Of a stretch of DNA of 64,000 nucleotides, positions 38,435 through 48,764 are shown one piece after another. The position numbers and the translations under genes were made by a program. Source of the DNA: Pestalotiopsis fici W106-1 (lineage: Eukaryota > Ascomycota > Sordariomycetes > Amphisphaeriales > Sporocadaceae); assembly GCF_000516985.1 (NCBI RefSeq), contig NW_006917092.1, positions 3,674,619-3,738,618 of the forward strand, given 5' to 3'. Position 1 is the stretch's first letter; every line of letters begins with the position of its first letter. The notes under the pieces were generated by a model. The model did no database searches. It saw only the letters and a list, made by a program, of their open reading frames with translations, and was not told the DNA's origin.

Positions 38435-40048
38435 ATGGTCGTAACCCAGAAAACGGCTCCGGCGCCTTCATTACTGACTTCGCATATTCAGCTTTGCCTG
38501 GCGCACTATTGCGATCTCCACGGACCAACGCCTCTTATGGTCACTGAAGGCCTGCCAGTGCCATGCTCCAGATGCTATGATGAGACAACAGAGTCCGAAC
38601 GGCCGCAAACGAGTGCCGCCACTGGCGTGCATCCTACTGTCGTAGACGCCATGCGTAGGATGTCGTTGAACAGCAACCCACGACCATCGAGTACACCTGC
38701 AACAATTCCAGAGACACAACAAGCGCCGGCGCAGCACCCAATGCCCAAGGCTGGCATGGACAAGCCGGCTCTGTCTTCAACTATCGAGACACCGCCGCAA
38801 AGCCCACGAGATGCCCCAGAGGGTTTCAAGGATCAAGCCAGAAGCGGCACACGCAAGGACTTCCGGAAGACATACGATGACTATGTGACAAAGCGTGCAA
38901 ATCCGTGCCAAAATTGCGCGCTCACGCTGCCCAAGCGTCAAGATGGCAATTCCGGCAAAGACAAGGCTACTACTGGTGGGAGCGACAAATCAGACATGCA
39001 AGGGCCGACATTACGCACACGGGCACCGTACGCACGTGTCTATGGAGGTGGTAGTAGGGATGCCAGTCCTCCTAGTTCGACACCACAGTCGTCATGCACC
39101 TCCGAGGACGAAGAAGTGTCGCCCAAACAAACCACACGCGCCACTATTAGCAGAAGACCCACGACATCCACTTCAAGGTCCAGTATTTCGTCCAAGTCGG
39201 GAGTCAATACGCACACGCACTTTCTCGATTACACTAGTACCCATGAGCCTCAGATCGCAAATACATACTCGATTGTGCGGAACTCTTGCCTGCGCACGCT
39301 TTCCTTCGAGACACTCCCGCGCCGGACGGACCACGGTTCGGCCAACAGTTCCACCATGAGCAGTCCCGTGTCCAGCGTTGCGCCTCAACTGCCTACAAAC
39401 TATACATCGCCGCCTCTCTCGGTGAACCCGGCATATATAAACGCAACACCCACGCCTCAATCTGCGGCGTCAGGAGGTGGACCAATCTTCTTTGGAGACT
39501 CCATCAATGGGTACACTACTGCATACATCTTTCGCATCCCCGACATGCATGCGCGCGGAAGGAAGCGTGTCTATGCTTTTCTTGCCTTGACTACACATCG
39601 TGAAAGACTAGCCATGAAGGTCTTTGGCTTCATTGCGGCGGCCTTCCGGGATTTAGCTGCATGGGTTCAAGATCTGGCCGAGGCCGAGGCAGAGCGCGAG
39701 CGTGAAAGACTCGAGGAACAGGGTGGTCCAACTAGCAACCGAAGCTCGTACACTGGCGGGTTTGAGCGAGGCCCTCGTGATAGTGGCATCGGTCTTGGCT
39801 TAGGCGGCGGAAGTATTTCGGAGCGTGATCGGGATCGCGACCGAGACAGTGGAAGCAGCTTCTTGACAGGAGGAAACCGCACTGGCTTTGCCAACAGAAT
39901 GGGTATGGGTGGATACATGGGGCCCGGTGGCTTTGCACCCAAAGCGCGCGGCCTGGCTGAGCTGGTCGGCCTGCCCGACTTCTTCATCGAGCTACACACG
40001 AGATTTGTGCGTCTCTTGCTGGAGCTCGGCGTCGTCTTGGGCTCGTAA
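38435..40048 (+). CDS. LST7: Folliculin-like Lst7 protein (FLCN/SMCR8 longin domain)
   Basis: The gene encodes a 537-residue protein in one exon. Residues about 18-50 contain LAHYCDLHGPTPLMVTEG followed by CSRC (Cys44, Cys47), the characteristic start of the folliculin/Lst7 longin domain. A second CxxC pair (Cys158, Cys161) may complete a zinc site. Residues about 345-425 (FFGDSINGYTTAYIFRIPD, then a helix ending in a charged ERERER run) continue the domain. Low-complexity Ser/Pro (205-340) and Gly/Arg-Asp (445-500) stretches interrupt it. In yeast, Lst7 with Lst4 acts at the vacuole as a GAP for the Rag GTPase Gtr2 in amino-acid signalling to TORC1. As in yeast, no C-terminal DENN domain is apparent. 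The start ATG has A at -3 and G at +4. Function is by family. Confidence 0.88.
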   Translation: MVVTQKTAPAPSLLTSHIQLCLAHYCDLHGPTPLMVTEGLPVPCSRCYDETTESERPQTSAATGVHPTVVDAMRRMSLNSNPRPSSTPATIPETQQAPAQHPMPKAGMDKPALSSTIETPPQSPRDAPEGFKDQARSGTRKDFRKTYDDYVTKRANPCQNCALTLPKRQDGNSGKDKATTGGSDKSDMQGPTLRTRAPYARVYGGGSRDASPPSSTPQSSCTSEDEEVSPKQTTRATISRRPTTSTSRSSISSKSGVNTHTHFLDYTSTHEPQIANTYSIVRNSCLRTLSFETLPRRTDHGSANSSTMSSPVSSVAPQLPTNYTSPPLSVNPAYINATPTPQSAASGGGPIFFGDSINGYTTAYIFRIPDMHARGRKRVYAFLALTTHRERLAMKVFGFIAAAFRDLAAWVQDLAEAEAERERERLEEQGGPTSNRSSYTGGFERGPRDSGIGLGLGGGSISERDRDRDRDSGSSFLTGGNRTGFANRMGMGGYMGPGGFAPKARGLAELVGLPDFFIELHTRFVRLLLELGVVLGS

Positions 40049-41425
40049 GCGCGGCGCATACCATCAATTTCGAAATTATAAAAAAGCGATACCCCGGTCT
40101 GGAGCGGTAGAATATACCCCCAAACATCACTCTATGGTTGGCATCCTGATGGACGTCGGTCAATCTAGACAAATTACGATACCCGCCCAAGTCTGCACTG
40201 GAGAACGTGCTGGACTGGATTTGTACAACAATACTCGAAAATCTTTGTTCCGAAATGAGGAACAATAGGATGCGAGCACTGATAATGGCTCCAACAAACT
40301 GAGCATAGAAGACTCGTCGACGTCGGAAGATAGTACGTCAACCTGTCTACGTCAAACGACAAAACCACGACGAATTTTTGGTTTCGTGTCGAGCTACATT
40401 GGAGCGTGTAGAGCCGTTGTGGAAGATAGAAGAATGGGTGCGAAACTGCTGGCCGGTAATGATAATGAGCAAACATCACCTTGTAACATTACTGGATGCT
40501 CCTTTCTTTTTGGGGGCAGAATTTGTCTTGACACGGAGAACATGTATTTTAGATGAAAGGAAAAATGGAACCGTCCGAATGGAGGCTTAGAGAAAGATGT
40601 TTTGATGAAGGACACAAAAAGATGGATCCAGTGGAATAGATAAAATTGGGAACTTGTCCATAAGGACTAGATGTATGTATACTTTGGCATGCAGGACATG
40701 GTCAAGGGGGAAGATGGAGTTCGTCATGTACTAGTATCAGGGGAATAACAGAATCATGGAAAAACCAATTATATTGCAACCACGAACGACTTAGGCATTC
40801 TTATAACAGGTATCCATTTGAATTCTCAGTGGAGTGTCTCGTGACTTTAGATCGATCTGATATTGCTTGTTTTATTCCACGTGATTGAAACAGAAACAAG
40901 TTCCACAAGTAGGATGACGGAGAGGCATAATATTTACCGACTTGCCGCGAGCATGCAAAGGCGGGCTTTGGCATCACATGTGCAAGGCATTTCACACTCC
41001 GGTTGCACTGTACGATGGTTATTACGAATTTGAGTCACTGGGAAACGCGGCGGACGCAAAATCCCGGGCATCACAGCCCTATGTAACGCAGCACTTTGGG
41101 TGGCTCGGCTCATCTGCTCAAAAAGTATAATCAACCTATCGCAAAGTATTGGCATTAGGAAGCTTCCTCACAGAACGTCAGCGTAGGCTGGTGCCAGGAT
41201 ACACGCATGTCGCCTCTTTCATTGCTAGCTTTAAAATAGTGTACATCTGCGGTAAGGCCAAATACATGTCTCGTTTGAACCTTTGGCAATGGTCCACGAA
41301 GACCAAATTGATGATATCTTTCCTCCTTTCATGCAAGAATTGGCCCGTCACGGAAACAGCGTAGTTCCCCAGACATGTCTTCGGCACATACACACCTGGG
41401 CTTGCTTGCCTTGACGAGAATTTGT
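40049..41425. other. Intergenic region between LST7 and RPT3
   Basis: Convergent neighbours flank this 1.4 kb, so it should hold both 3' UTRs. The open frames here are short and unlike known proteins. I see no RNA gene or repeat. Confidence 0.6.
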
Positions 41426-42759
41426 TTATTTGTAGAAATCAAATTTGTTGTCATCACTGGTGCCCTTGACCTGTGCAGAATAGGCGTCTTCCAGATCAAC
41501 CTGAATGATGTTGTAGCGGTTCTTCCTCACAGCACGTAGACCAGCCTCCTGCATAATTGCAGCAATGACGGCACCACTGAGTGGGTCGTTTCTGGTGATC
41601 AAGCTGTCCAAATCAACCTCTGGTGCCAAGCTCATCTTGCTGGCAATAGTTGAAAAGATGAGACGTCTCTCTCTGCGATCCCTCAAGCTGGGGAATTCAA
41701 TCTTTCGGTCAAGACGTCCGGGTCGCAGCAAGGCAGGGTCGAGAGTGTCGGCTCGGTTGGTGGCCATGATGACCTTGACGTTTGAGGTTTGGTCGAAACC
41801 ATCCATCTGGTTCAACAACTCCAGCAGAATACGCTGTACCTCTCTATCGGCACCAGTCTGTGCGTCGAATCGCTTCGTGGCAATGGCGTCAATTTCGTCG
41901 ATAAAAATGATGGCAGGAGAGTTTTCGCGAGCCATTCTGAAGACATCACGCACCATGCGTGGACCCTCACCAAGGTACTTTTGTACAAACTCTGAACCAA
42001 CCACACGGATAAAGTTGGCCGTTGTTGAGTTGGCAACAGCCTTGACGAGCATGGTCTTTCCGGTTCCGGGTGGTCCGTATAGCAGGACACCACGGGGAGG
42101 GTCGATACCAATCTGCTTGTAGAGGTCAAAGTGCGTAAGGGGGAGTTCAACGGCTTCCCGAATCTCCTGCTTCTGCATATCCAGACCACCAACATCTGCA
42201 TAGGTAATGTCCGGCTTTTCATCAGCGCCCAACATGGCGATGGATGAGTCAGCCTCAGGAGGCAGAATGTCGACGAGGGCATTGGAGTGGCGGTGGAGGG
42301 CAACGGACGAGGAAGGCTTCAGCTTCTCGCGGTCGAGGGTGGAGAGAATGCGAACGACATAGTTGGATCCGGTGCTGGACTGTACAATGCCAGTGCTATG
42401 AGTTGTGTCAGAACATGACGGGCAGTGGAATGGGGGGTTTTGGCTTCACCACAGGGAGCTTACTTTTGGTCAATGGCCTCCATAAATTGGCCAATGACTA
42501 GCGGAACACTCTGGATGCGCTTGATCTCCTCCTGTGCCCGCACGAGCTCGCGCTTCAAGCTTCGCTGCTCATCCTTGATGTACTCCTCTTGCAGCTGAAT
42601 GTACTCGAGATGCCTTTGAAGCTTCTTCAATGTGGCGTACTCGTCTCCTTCTTGTGATGAAAGACCCTCGATGTTCTCAACGTTGGGGATGGTGGAAGGG
42701 ATGGGCTTGTTGTGAGGTGCCACCGTGTTGGCTGGGTTCTCGACTGCGACGTCGCCCAT
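41426..42759 (-). CDS. RPT3: 26S proteasome regulatory subunit 6B, AAA ATPase Rpt3
   Basis: There are two exons, 42,759-42,464 and 42,395-41,426, with a 68-bp GT-AG intron (42,396-42,463). Together they encode 421 residues, the normal Rpt3 length. In order: an N-terminal coiled coil (about 40-85, ending [12 protein letters not shown]), an OB-type region, and the AAA module. The module has Walker A GPPGTGKT (206-213), Walker B IIFIDE (261-266) and an arginine-rich second region of homology ([20 protein letters not shown], 311-330). The C-terminus ends Phe-Tyr-Lys, the HbYX motif with which Rpt3 docks into the 20S alpha ring to open its gate. The frame is open 34 codons further upstream, but the start at [10 protein letters not shown] was chosen because it has a good context and gives the family length. 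The splice restores the family sequence AIDQ-N-TGIV. Confidence 0.97.
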
Positions 42760-44897
42760 GATGACTTCTGGAGTGACGGGTAGGCCGATGTGCACTTCTG
42801 ATACGGATTTGGCTGTGATATTTCGATATGTCTTTGTCGGCAGGAGCGTAACGATGATCAAGAGCGAGATGGGATGGTCGGGATGGTTGTTTGGATGCGA
42901 TTATGGATTACGATAGAGATGAAGTCAGCTAACTTCGAGAGCTACGTACGCCAGCCTTTCAGCCTTGAGCTCGGACCTGGAGTGGGGGCCTGGGAGCCGC
43001 TAGCTAGCCTCAGCTGGCAGCAGCTGGACTAGCGAATGAGAGTAGCTACAATGGTGTGGATCTCTAGTTATTTTAAAGGTCGACTTTGAATACTATGTAT
43101 GTAGTCTTGCAATATTTGTACAATGGACATTTGTAGAATAGACATCAAATGCATTCTAGTTGAATCAGATCCCCTAATGAGGGATCGTGGTACTAACAAT
43201 GCTACCTTTTTGTTCAGTTGTATCGTTGAAGTCAATTGTATCAAAGGTGCAATGGAACGTGCAAGAGAAGTTGCTTTCCTGGTAGAGATGTGGACAGCAA
43301 TACTCTGCAGTATAAATGCCACGGGTACATGGATGGGTAATGAATAAACGAGGAACTGCTTGCGAAGCTTGCTCCCTTCTTTACTTTGAAAGCCATAGTT
43401 GGATATGCAGCATTTCTGGAGCTTTCTCGTGGCGTTAACGTGGAGAATAATCACGAATGCTGCACATGTGGTATCATGTCCTCTAGTCTGCTATGTATTC
43501 TGCCATGGTACATGAACCTAGTCTAGGACTCCCTCTTGTCCATGTATGTATCTGATACTCACGGCGGCAAGGTGTAACAGGGCAGTGGGTCGGGGATTTA
43601 CTATGTCAGTCAGTCCCAGTTGGCGCTTCGAGTCGCCCCATTTACGTCTCACGAACACAGTCATCGCAGTGCAGTACTCCGTAAACGGATGATTCTACTT
43701 TCTTGTTTTCTTCTTCTTCAAGGAAGCACAGCAGATGGGACATCGGATCTTGCAGACTATAACAAACAGCGAAAGTCTATTGACATAATTATCACTGATG
43801 ATGCAAGCTTTGCAATCCTACAGCGCCATGCTACGAATGATGTGACTATTATGCTATCCATTTGCACATAGCTTGATCAAGGGAGCTACTTGCTCTAAAT
43901 CCCTAGTAGCCTGGGTGCATGCAGATCGCTGTGGAGGAGGCCCTGATAGCCGATCGTACGTACCTTACTCTCTTGTCTTTTTGGCCAAGACGCAATTACA
44001 CAGTACGCACCTAGGGCAGTGGATAGAAGATGTTTGTTGATCGATGGAGATATATGCACATTGAAGAAGCAATATCTTTCATCTAGAAAGCGATGTATGT
44101 CAAAATTCAGAACGACCACTTGACATGGCCTCGGTGGATTGACAACAGCATTTCAAGAGCTTGACGGCATCCAATGATTGCAATCCCTTCCTCGCTCAAC
44201 GCAAAACGAGGTCATCCATGGTGCTCGCCCAAGCCTAGCTGCCTGGTGCATATTGCTAGCTCCTGCCAGGAACCAATGGCCTTATCGGAACCAAACCAAC
44301 AGCACCCCAACCCCGCGAACACTCGCTTGCTTCACCAACCTTAGGCACCCTCGGCACCCTCCTGGACCCTGAATCGCTGCCGAGTTGGGCGTCTGGGGCT
44401 TGCAGTCGTGTCACTGAGCAGTCAAGTTGCTGTTAGGCAGGCTCCAGAGCTACCTAATGCGACCTACCAATACCCGTGGACGTCCCAATCCACCACCTGC
44501 AGTGCACCATGGATCCCCGTCCCGACTCTTCCCCGACCGACCCCCCAGGTGACTCTTGACGCAACTTGCCAACTTCCAGACCTCCGATCTTCCTTCTTTT
44601 CCTCTACTCCCATCTTATCCGACTCTTTCGTCTGTCTCGCGAAATTAAATGTTTACAGTCTGTGCCGAATCGTTCAGTTCGTGGAGTTGGCGGTTGTTAT
44701 TCTATAACTCGACACTTTCGTCCTGGCTTTTGTCTACGTCCTCAATCTGACCCAGCTGCTTGTCATCTCTTACCACTGATTACCGCACCGTAACATACCA
44801 TACCACCCAACCTAATCCGCCTGATCGATCCAACGAATTCGTGATCCCTCTGCCTTCCGCACTGCAGCACAGCCTCAACTTGACGTCCACCGCAAAC
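42760..44897. other. Intergenic region with divergent promoters
   Basis: This 2.1 kb lies between the divergent RPT3 and small-protein genes and should contain both promoters and leaders. The segment at 44.2-44.9 kb is C-rich on the plus strand, like a fungal promoter/5' UTR. The open frames here resemble no known protein. Confidence 0.55.
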
Positions 44898-45495
44898 ATG
44901 TCTTCTACAATCAAGATCCCAATCACACGCAAATCCACGCAGAGCGCTGGCTCAGTTTCGTCGTCTTCGTCGTCGTCGTATTCCATGTCGCCGCAGAAGA
45001 CCCCGGAGCTGGCCAAGGCTACACCGTCACAGTCACCTTCACAGTCTGGTCCACGATCCTACATCCACCAGAGACGTCCGAGCCTGCTCAGTAGGTCCAT
45101 TTGCTTGATTAAATGTCCTCAACATACACTCAGAGCGTAGACTGACTCTGGAACCTGACAGGCACCTCGTTCAGCAAAGAGGAGTGCACCGTCATCAACG
45201 TAGGCGACCCAGATGGGCCGCCCCGCCTGGTAAGCCAGCCCCCACTACGCACTCCACACAACCGCCCGGGGTCAATCGCCGTGTGACAGTCGTCTCAAAT
45301 GCTTGTACGCACGAAGTGTACTGACCATCACTGTAGATTTCTTACTTGTCCTCTAGCCAAGGCTTTGTTTGGAACCCCGAGATCTTCGTACCATCTTATC
45401 TCGACATTGACACAGGATCTCTCGAGATCAAGCTCGACCCGGTGCATGAGATCCTCCTTTCCGATGAAGAAATCAAAAAGATGCTGCCGCAATAA
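44898..45495 (+). CDS. Small conserved-looking protein of unknown function, three exons
   Basis: I do not recognise the family. Exons 44,898-45,090, 45,162-45,229 and 45,337-45,495 join in phase into a 139-residue protein. Both introns (71 and 107 bp) have GT-AG ends and a CTGAC branch-site match shortly before the acceptor. The N-terminal 60 residues are Ser/Thr/Pro-rich (a serine run at 22-28) and probably disordered. The C-terminal 75 residues look folded, with VINVGDPDGPPRL, then GFVWNPEIFVPSYLDID and an acidic/lysine end (SDEEIKKMLPQ). No signal peptide or membrane segment is seen. Its contrast between variable N-terminus and compact C-terminus, and the clean splicing, support a real gene. 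Confidence 0.7.
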
Positions 45496-47344
45496 GTCAC
45501 TTCCTGGGACTACCATCTCGACCTGCCCGTGTGTTGCATCCTCGATACGATGAGACCAATACAAGGGACATGGGGGATGGCAAAGATGAAATACATATCA
45601 GGTCATCGAAAATTCGACCTCGGCCAGAGCCACCGAACCTCGAATGTTCCTCGCCTCTGGATCTTGGGGCGAGTCGCATCGTGGTATTGAACTAGAAACA
45701 ATGGCGCAGCTCATTAGGTGGCCACGGCGAGAAAAAAACATGTCAGTCTTCAGCCACGACGGGTGCAAGGGACGGTATTCCTCCTGTTTTCGGCTTGTAT
45801 TGATGATGCATGGAGTATATGTTTTATGATTATGCGGTTGCTTTATTCTGACGCACGGTGATGGATCGGCGTTGGTGGGTATTTTCGGTCCTCTGTTCAA
45901 ACAACAATGGCGTTTGCATACTTTGAGGTTGCATTATGGCTATCAACCTACTGGTCGCGCATGGGCGCTGGGTTTCTGCAAGGAGTTCGTTATGGGTTGC
46001 GTTAGGCATAAGATTCCCAACTCCGTCACTGGTACTTGATAGAGAACTTTATAAACTAGTCATGCTATTTTTTTTTTTTTTTGGGCTCTGCGAGCAGTGT
46101 AATGGCCTGATTTTAAGTGCCTTGAGATACCAATACAAATTGTTCCCGTCGAGTCACCACATTTATTCTGGCGGTTTTGCTTATCTTGCAAGTTACATGC
46201 ATGTAAAGGTGGCCAAATGTCTGAGCCTTGGGCACAAGAAACACCACGTGGCTGGAGTCGAGCAGTAAATTGGACTGAAACATTTCTATCGCTCAGCCGC
46301 CTCAAAACTAATTCCGACACAATTGTTCCATATATCTGTCATACATGCACATGTCAAGCAAAGCGAGTGAGTGCCTAACTCGCTCCAGGTAGCATCCAAC
46401 ACATTCACTACGCAACCAATACTCGTCGCAACTTGATAAGGATCTTTATCCACTTGTGCTGTACTACGTATATCACAGTTTACCGTATTCGGACAAACAT
46501 CCACCACATCGTGTTCCAATGTGACGCTAAAGAACACTTTATCTAGGCGGCTACTGCGGCTGCGTGGGCCTAGTTGCGTTGATCAGTCGATAAGCTAGGT
46601 TGTATTTAGGATAGCCATAGAGCACAATGTAGGTCGTCGCGCCGGCACTTTATGAAGCTGTATATGATGCATATGGCTTCAGAGGAGTTTGGGAAACTGG
46701 AATAGTTGAGGTCGATAATGTCTTATCGTATGTAGGCCGCATTACAACTGCTCAATCGACCTTTATCGGCCATAAAGCTCATTCCGGGTCCGGGCCGGCG
46801 TTGCGGCAGTGGAAACGGAAGCGCGGTATCTTGTTCGGACCCGTCAAAGGATTAACTGTAGGCCGAGGTCGGCGCCAAGATCACCCGGGTGAGAATGAAA
46901 GCATCTGTGATTCGTAGTCTCGTCAATTTCGATCTTCCTTTCAGAGGAGAAGAGGGCCAGTAGGGCGCAAAGATAATCCGTCTCCATACGTGAATGGGTG
47001 ACCTTGAGAATATGACTGGCATGATGAAATTTTAAAGAGAACTACGACAATAAATTTCGGATTTAATCATGAGAGGCACGAGCACTTGATAGTGTGTCGC
47101 CAGACCGTTTTAGCACCATGAATCTTATTTTTTCTAAGACCCAAGTTCAAGTTGAAATATGGTACATTAGTTCCTCGCACATGGATATTTCCTTAGAAGA
47201 CGGCTCCCAAGAATTATGACAAATGAAAATAGTAAATGAGGGGAAAATGATGATGATGATGATGAAAACGCCACGCAATGATGCAAACGAAAGAAAAGAA
47301 GAAGGAAAAACCCAATGCTAGCCTCTAGGTCTGCTTCTCTTCTT
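45496..47344. other. Intergenic region between the small gene and the Mpv17-family gene
   Basis: This 1.85 kb lies between convergent genes and contains no recognisable coding sequence. It includes a poly-T run near 46,069-46,082 and a GAT trinucleotide run near 47,247-47,264. The latter probably lies in the 3' UTR of the minus-strand gene. Confidence 0.55.
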
Positions 47345-48022
47345 CTAATGACCTGGCTGCGCACCTGCGGCCGGACCCATGGAGACCAGACTCAAAAAGA
47401 TGTTCCATAGAAAGCCCACGCACGAGGAGACAATGACACGCCACCGTACGGGGACCCAGAGAAAATTGCACATGGCCACAATGGGCCACAGATTCCAGCC
47501 CGCCCGCAGCAGCCTCCAGAGCTTAGTCTCGACCACGATGAAGACGTCGGCAAAGTGCGGCACGCGCGCCACGTTGGTAATGATGAGAAAGACGGAGATC
47601 ATGACGCACAGACCGACCGTCTGGTCCGCGACGAGCTTGGCGACGACATTCCTCCAGCTGACCTTGGTCGCAGAGCCTCCAGACGACGACGCCGGACCTC
47701 CCCCGATCGGGTCCGCAACCGCCGAGCTCGGGGGCAGTGGTAGTGGTATGGCCACGTCCTTGTCCTTTTCGCCGGGCGCAATGACGGGCAGCGGCGGTCC
47801 GACGCGCGGAATAATGTGCGTAGGAAACTGTCGCTCCAAGAGGAGGTGCCAGATGTAGCCAATGTGGGCGCCAATGAAGCCAAAGATGGCAAACTCAAGG
47901 ATGCGCTGGCGGTCCAGCGGCTGCGGATCCTTGGAGCTCCATTGCACCACCAGTTGCGCAGTCAGGTTCGCTCCAGCCTTGATGAAGGTGTTGTGAATGG
48001 CCGTCGATAGCATAGACGGCAT
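47345..48022 (-). CDS. Mpv17/PMP22-family integral membrane protein
   Basis: A single exon encodes 225 residues. The C-terminal half carries the family signature. ADQT is at 132-135, and WNLWPIVAMCNFLWVPVRWR at 176-195 corresponds to the conserved Trp-x-x-Trp-Pro...Asn-Phe...Val-Pro...Arg pattern. It is followed by a last membrane helix with WNIFLS. Four hydrophobic segments lie near 42-62, 126-150, 157-190 and 196-213. The 75-120 loop is Pro/Gly/Ser-rich and longer than in Mpv17 or Sym1. Family members reside in the peroxisomal or inner mitochondrial membrane and may form channels; which organelle applies here cannot be told. The start context CACCATGC is strong. A copia element begins 416 bp upstream of the start codon. 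Confidence 0.88.
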   Translation of the reverse strand: MPSMLSTAIHNTFIKAGANLTAQLVVQWSSKDPQPLDRQRILEFAIFGFIGAHIGYIWHLLLERQFPTHIIPRVGPPLPVIAPGEKDKDVAIPLPLPPSSAVADPIGGGPASSSGGSATKVSWRNVVAKLVADQTVGLCVMISVFLIITNVARVPHFADVFIVVETKLWRLLRAGWNLWPIVAMCNFLWVPVRWRVIVSSCVGFLWNIFLSLVSMGPAAGAQPGH

Positions 48023-48433
48023 GGTGGCGACTGACTTTCTCTGTAGTAGTTGTCGTCCCTTGCTTACCTAGGCCGGGGGCCCGTCCTTGACCCCACTGCC
48101 CGGCAAGGAGGAGCGGTTTTGCTTTTCCGTTTGAAGGGCTCCTAGCACGAAATACACAGAATGGGCGAGTATCTCTAGACTTGTCGGTCCTCCTCTTCTC
48201 GTGTGGTTTTTTTGTTTAGTCGTGATTTGTTTTCGGAGTTGATGGTCACGCGACCATGTCTCTCCCCCTCATGATCTGACTGGCATTTTTTTTTTCATGG
48301 GATCCAAAGGGATGGGTAGGTAATTGAAAGACACGTTGACAGTGTTTCGTAATCTCGGCATTTTCCGCCGGCCGTTTTGGGTAACGGCCAACTTTTTTGA
48401 CGTGTGGGGGGACGTTTCAGGGGTGTTGAGCCT
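48023..48433. promoter_or_regulatory. Promoter region of the Mpv17-family gene, truncated by a copia insertion
   Basis: About 410 bp of normal-composition sequence lies between the start codon and the target duplication of the retrotransposon. It should contain the core promoter and 5' UTR. No CA/TG depletion is visible, so RIP has not leaked into it. Confidence 0.45.
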
Positions 48434-48438
48434 TAAAT
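48434..48438. repeat. Target-site duplication TAAAT (left copy)
   Basis: Five bases immediately left of the 5'-most LTR base, repeated at 53,824-53,828 right of the other LTR. The length suits a copia integrase. Confidence 0.9.
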
Positions 48439-48645
48439 TGTGGAACGTTAAAAGGGGACTTAGTGTATTCAGTATAAATAAACGGATCTGGCTACATGGG
48501 TTTAGTTAAATAAAGTGCATAAGACCTAATTGCCTCCCACAGCCCACCGGAAATAGCCGTTAAGCCGGAGGTCTTAGGGTCTAATGCTTTTATTTATTAA
48601 AATAAGAGTTATACCTATTATTTTAGTTAAAGTTAATTTTTTATA
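48439..48645 (-). repeat. Left LTR of the 5.4-kb copia element
   Basis: It is 207 bp and aligns gap-free with 53,617-53,823. Its first 134 bp are unmutated relative to the partner. From 48,574 to its end it carries all 14 of the remaining transitions. Confidence 0.95.
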
Positions 48646-48764
48646 CGCTTTTTATAACGAGCGATTTAATCGAAATAAAAAAATAAACCTTATTACGATA
48701 ATTTATAATATAATTTATAATTAAATAATAATAATTATACTTATAATTAAATTATAATTTATTA

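Noticed and set aside
42460..42861. Start of RPT3 at 42,861.
   Set aside because: The additional 34 residues are not part of the family N-terminus; the ATG at 42,759 has a better context and gives the expected 421 residues.
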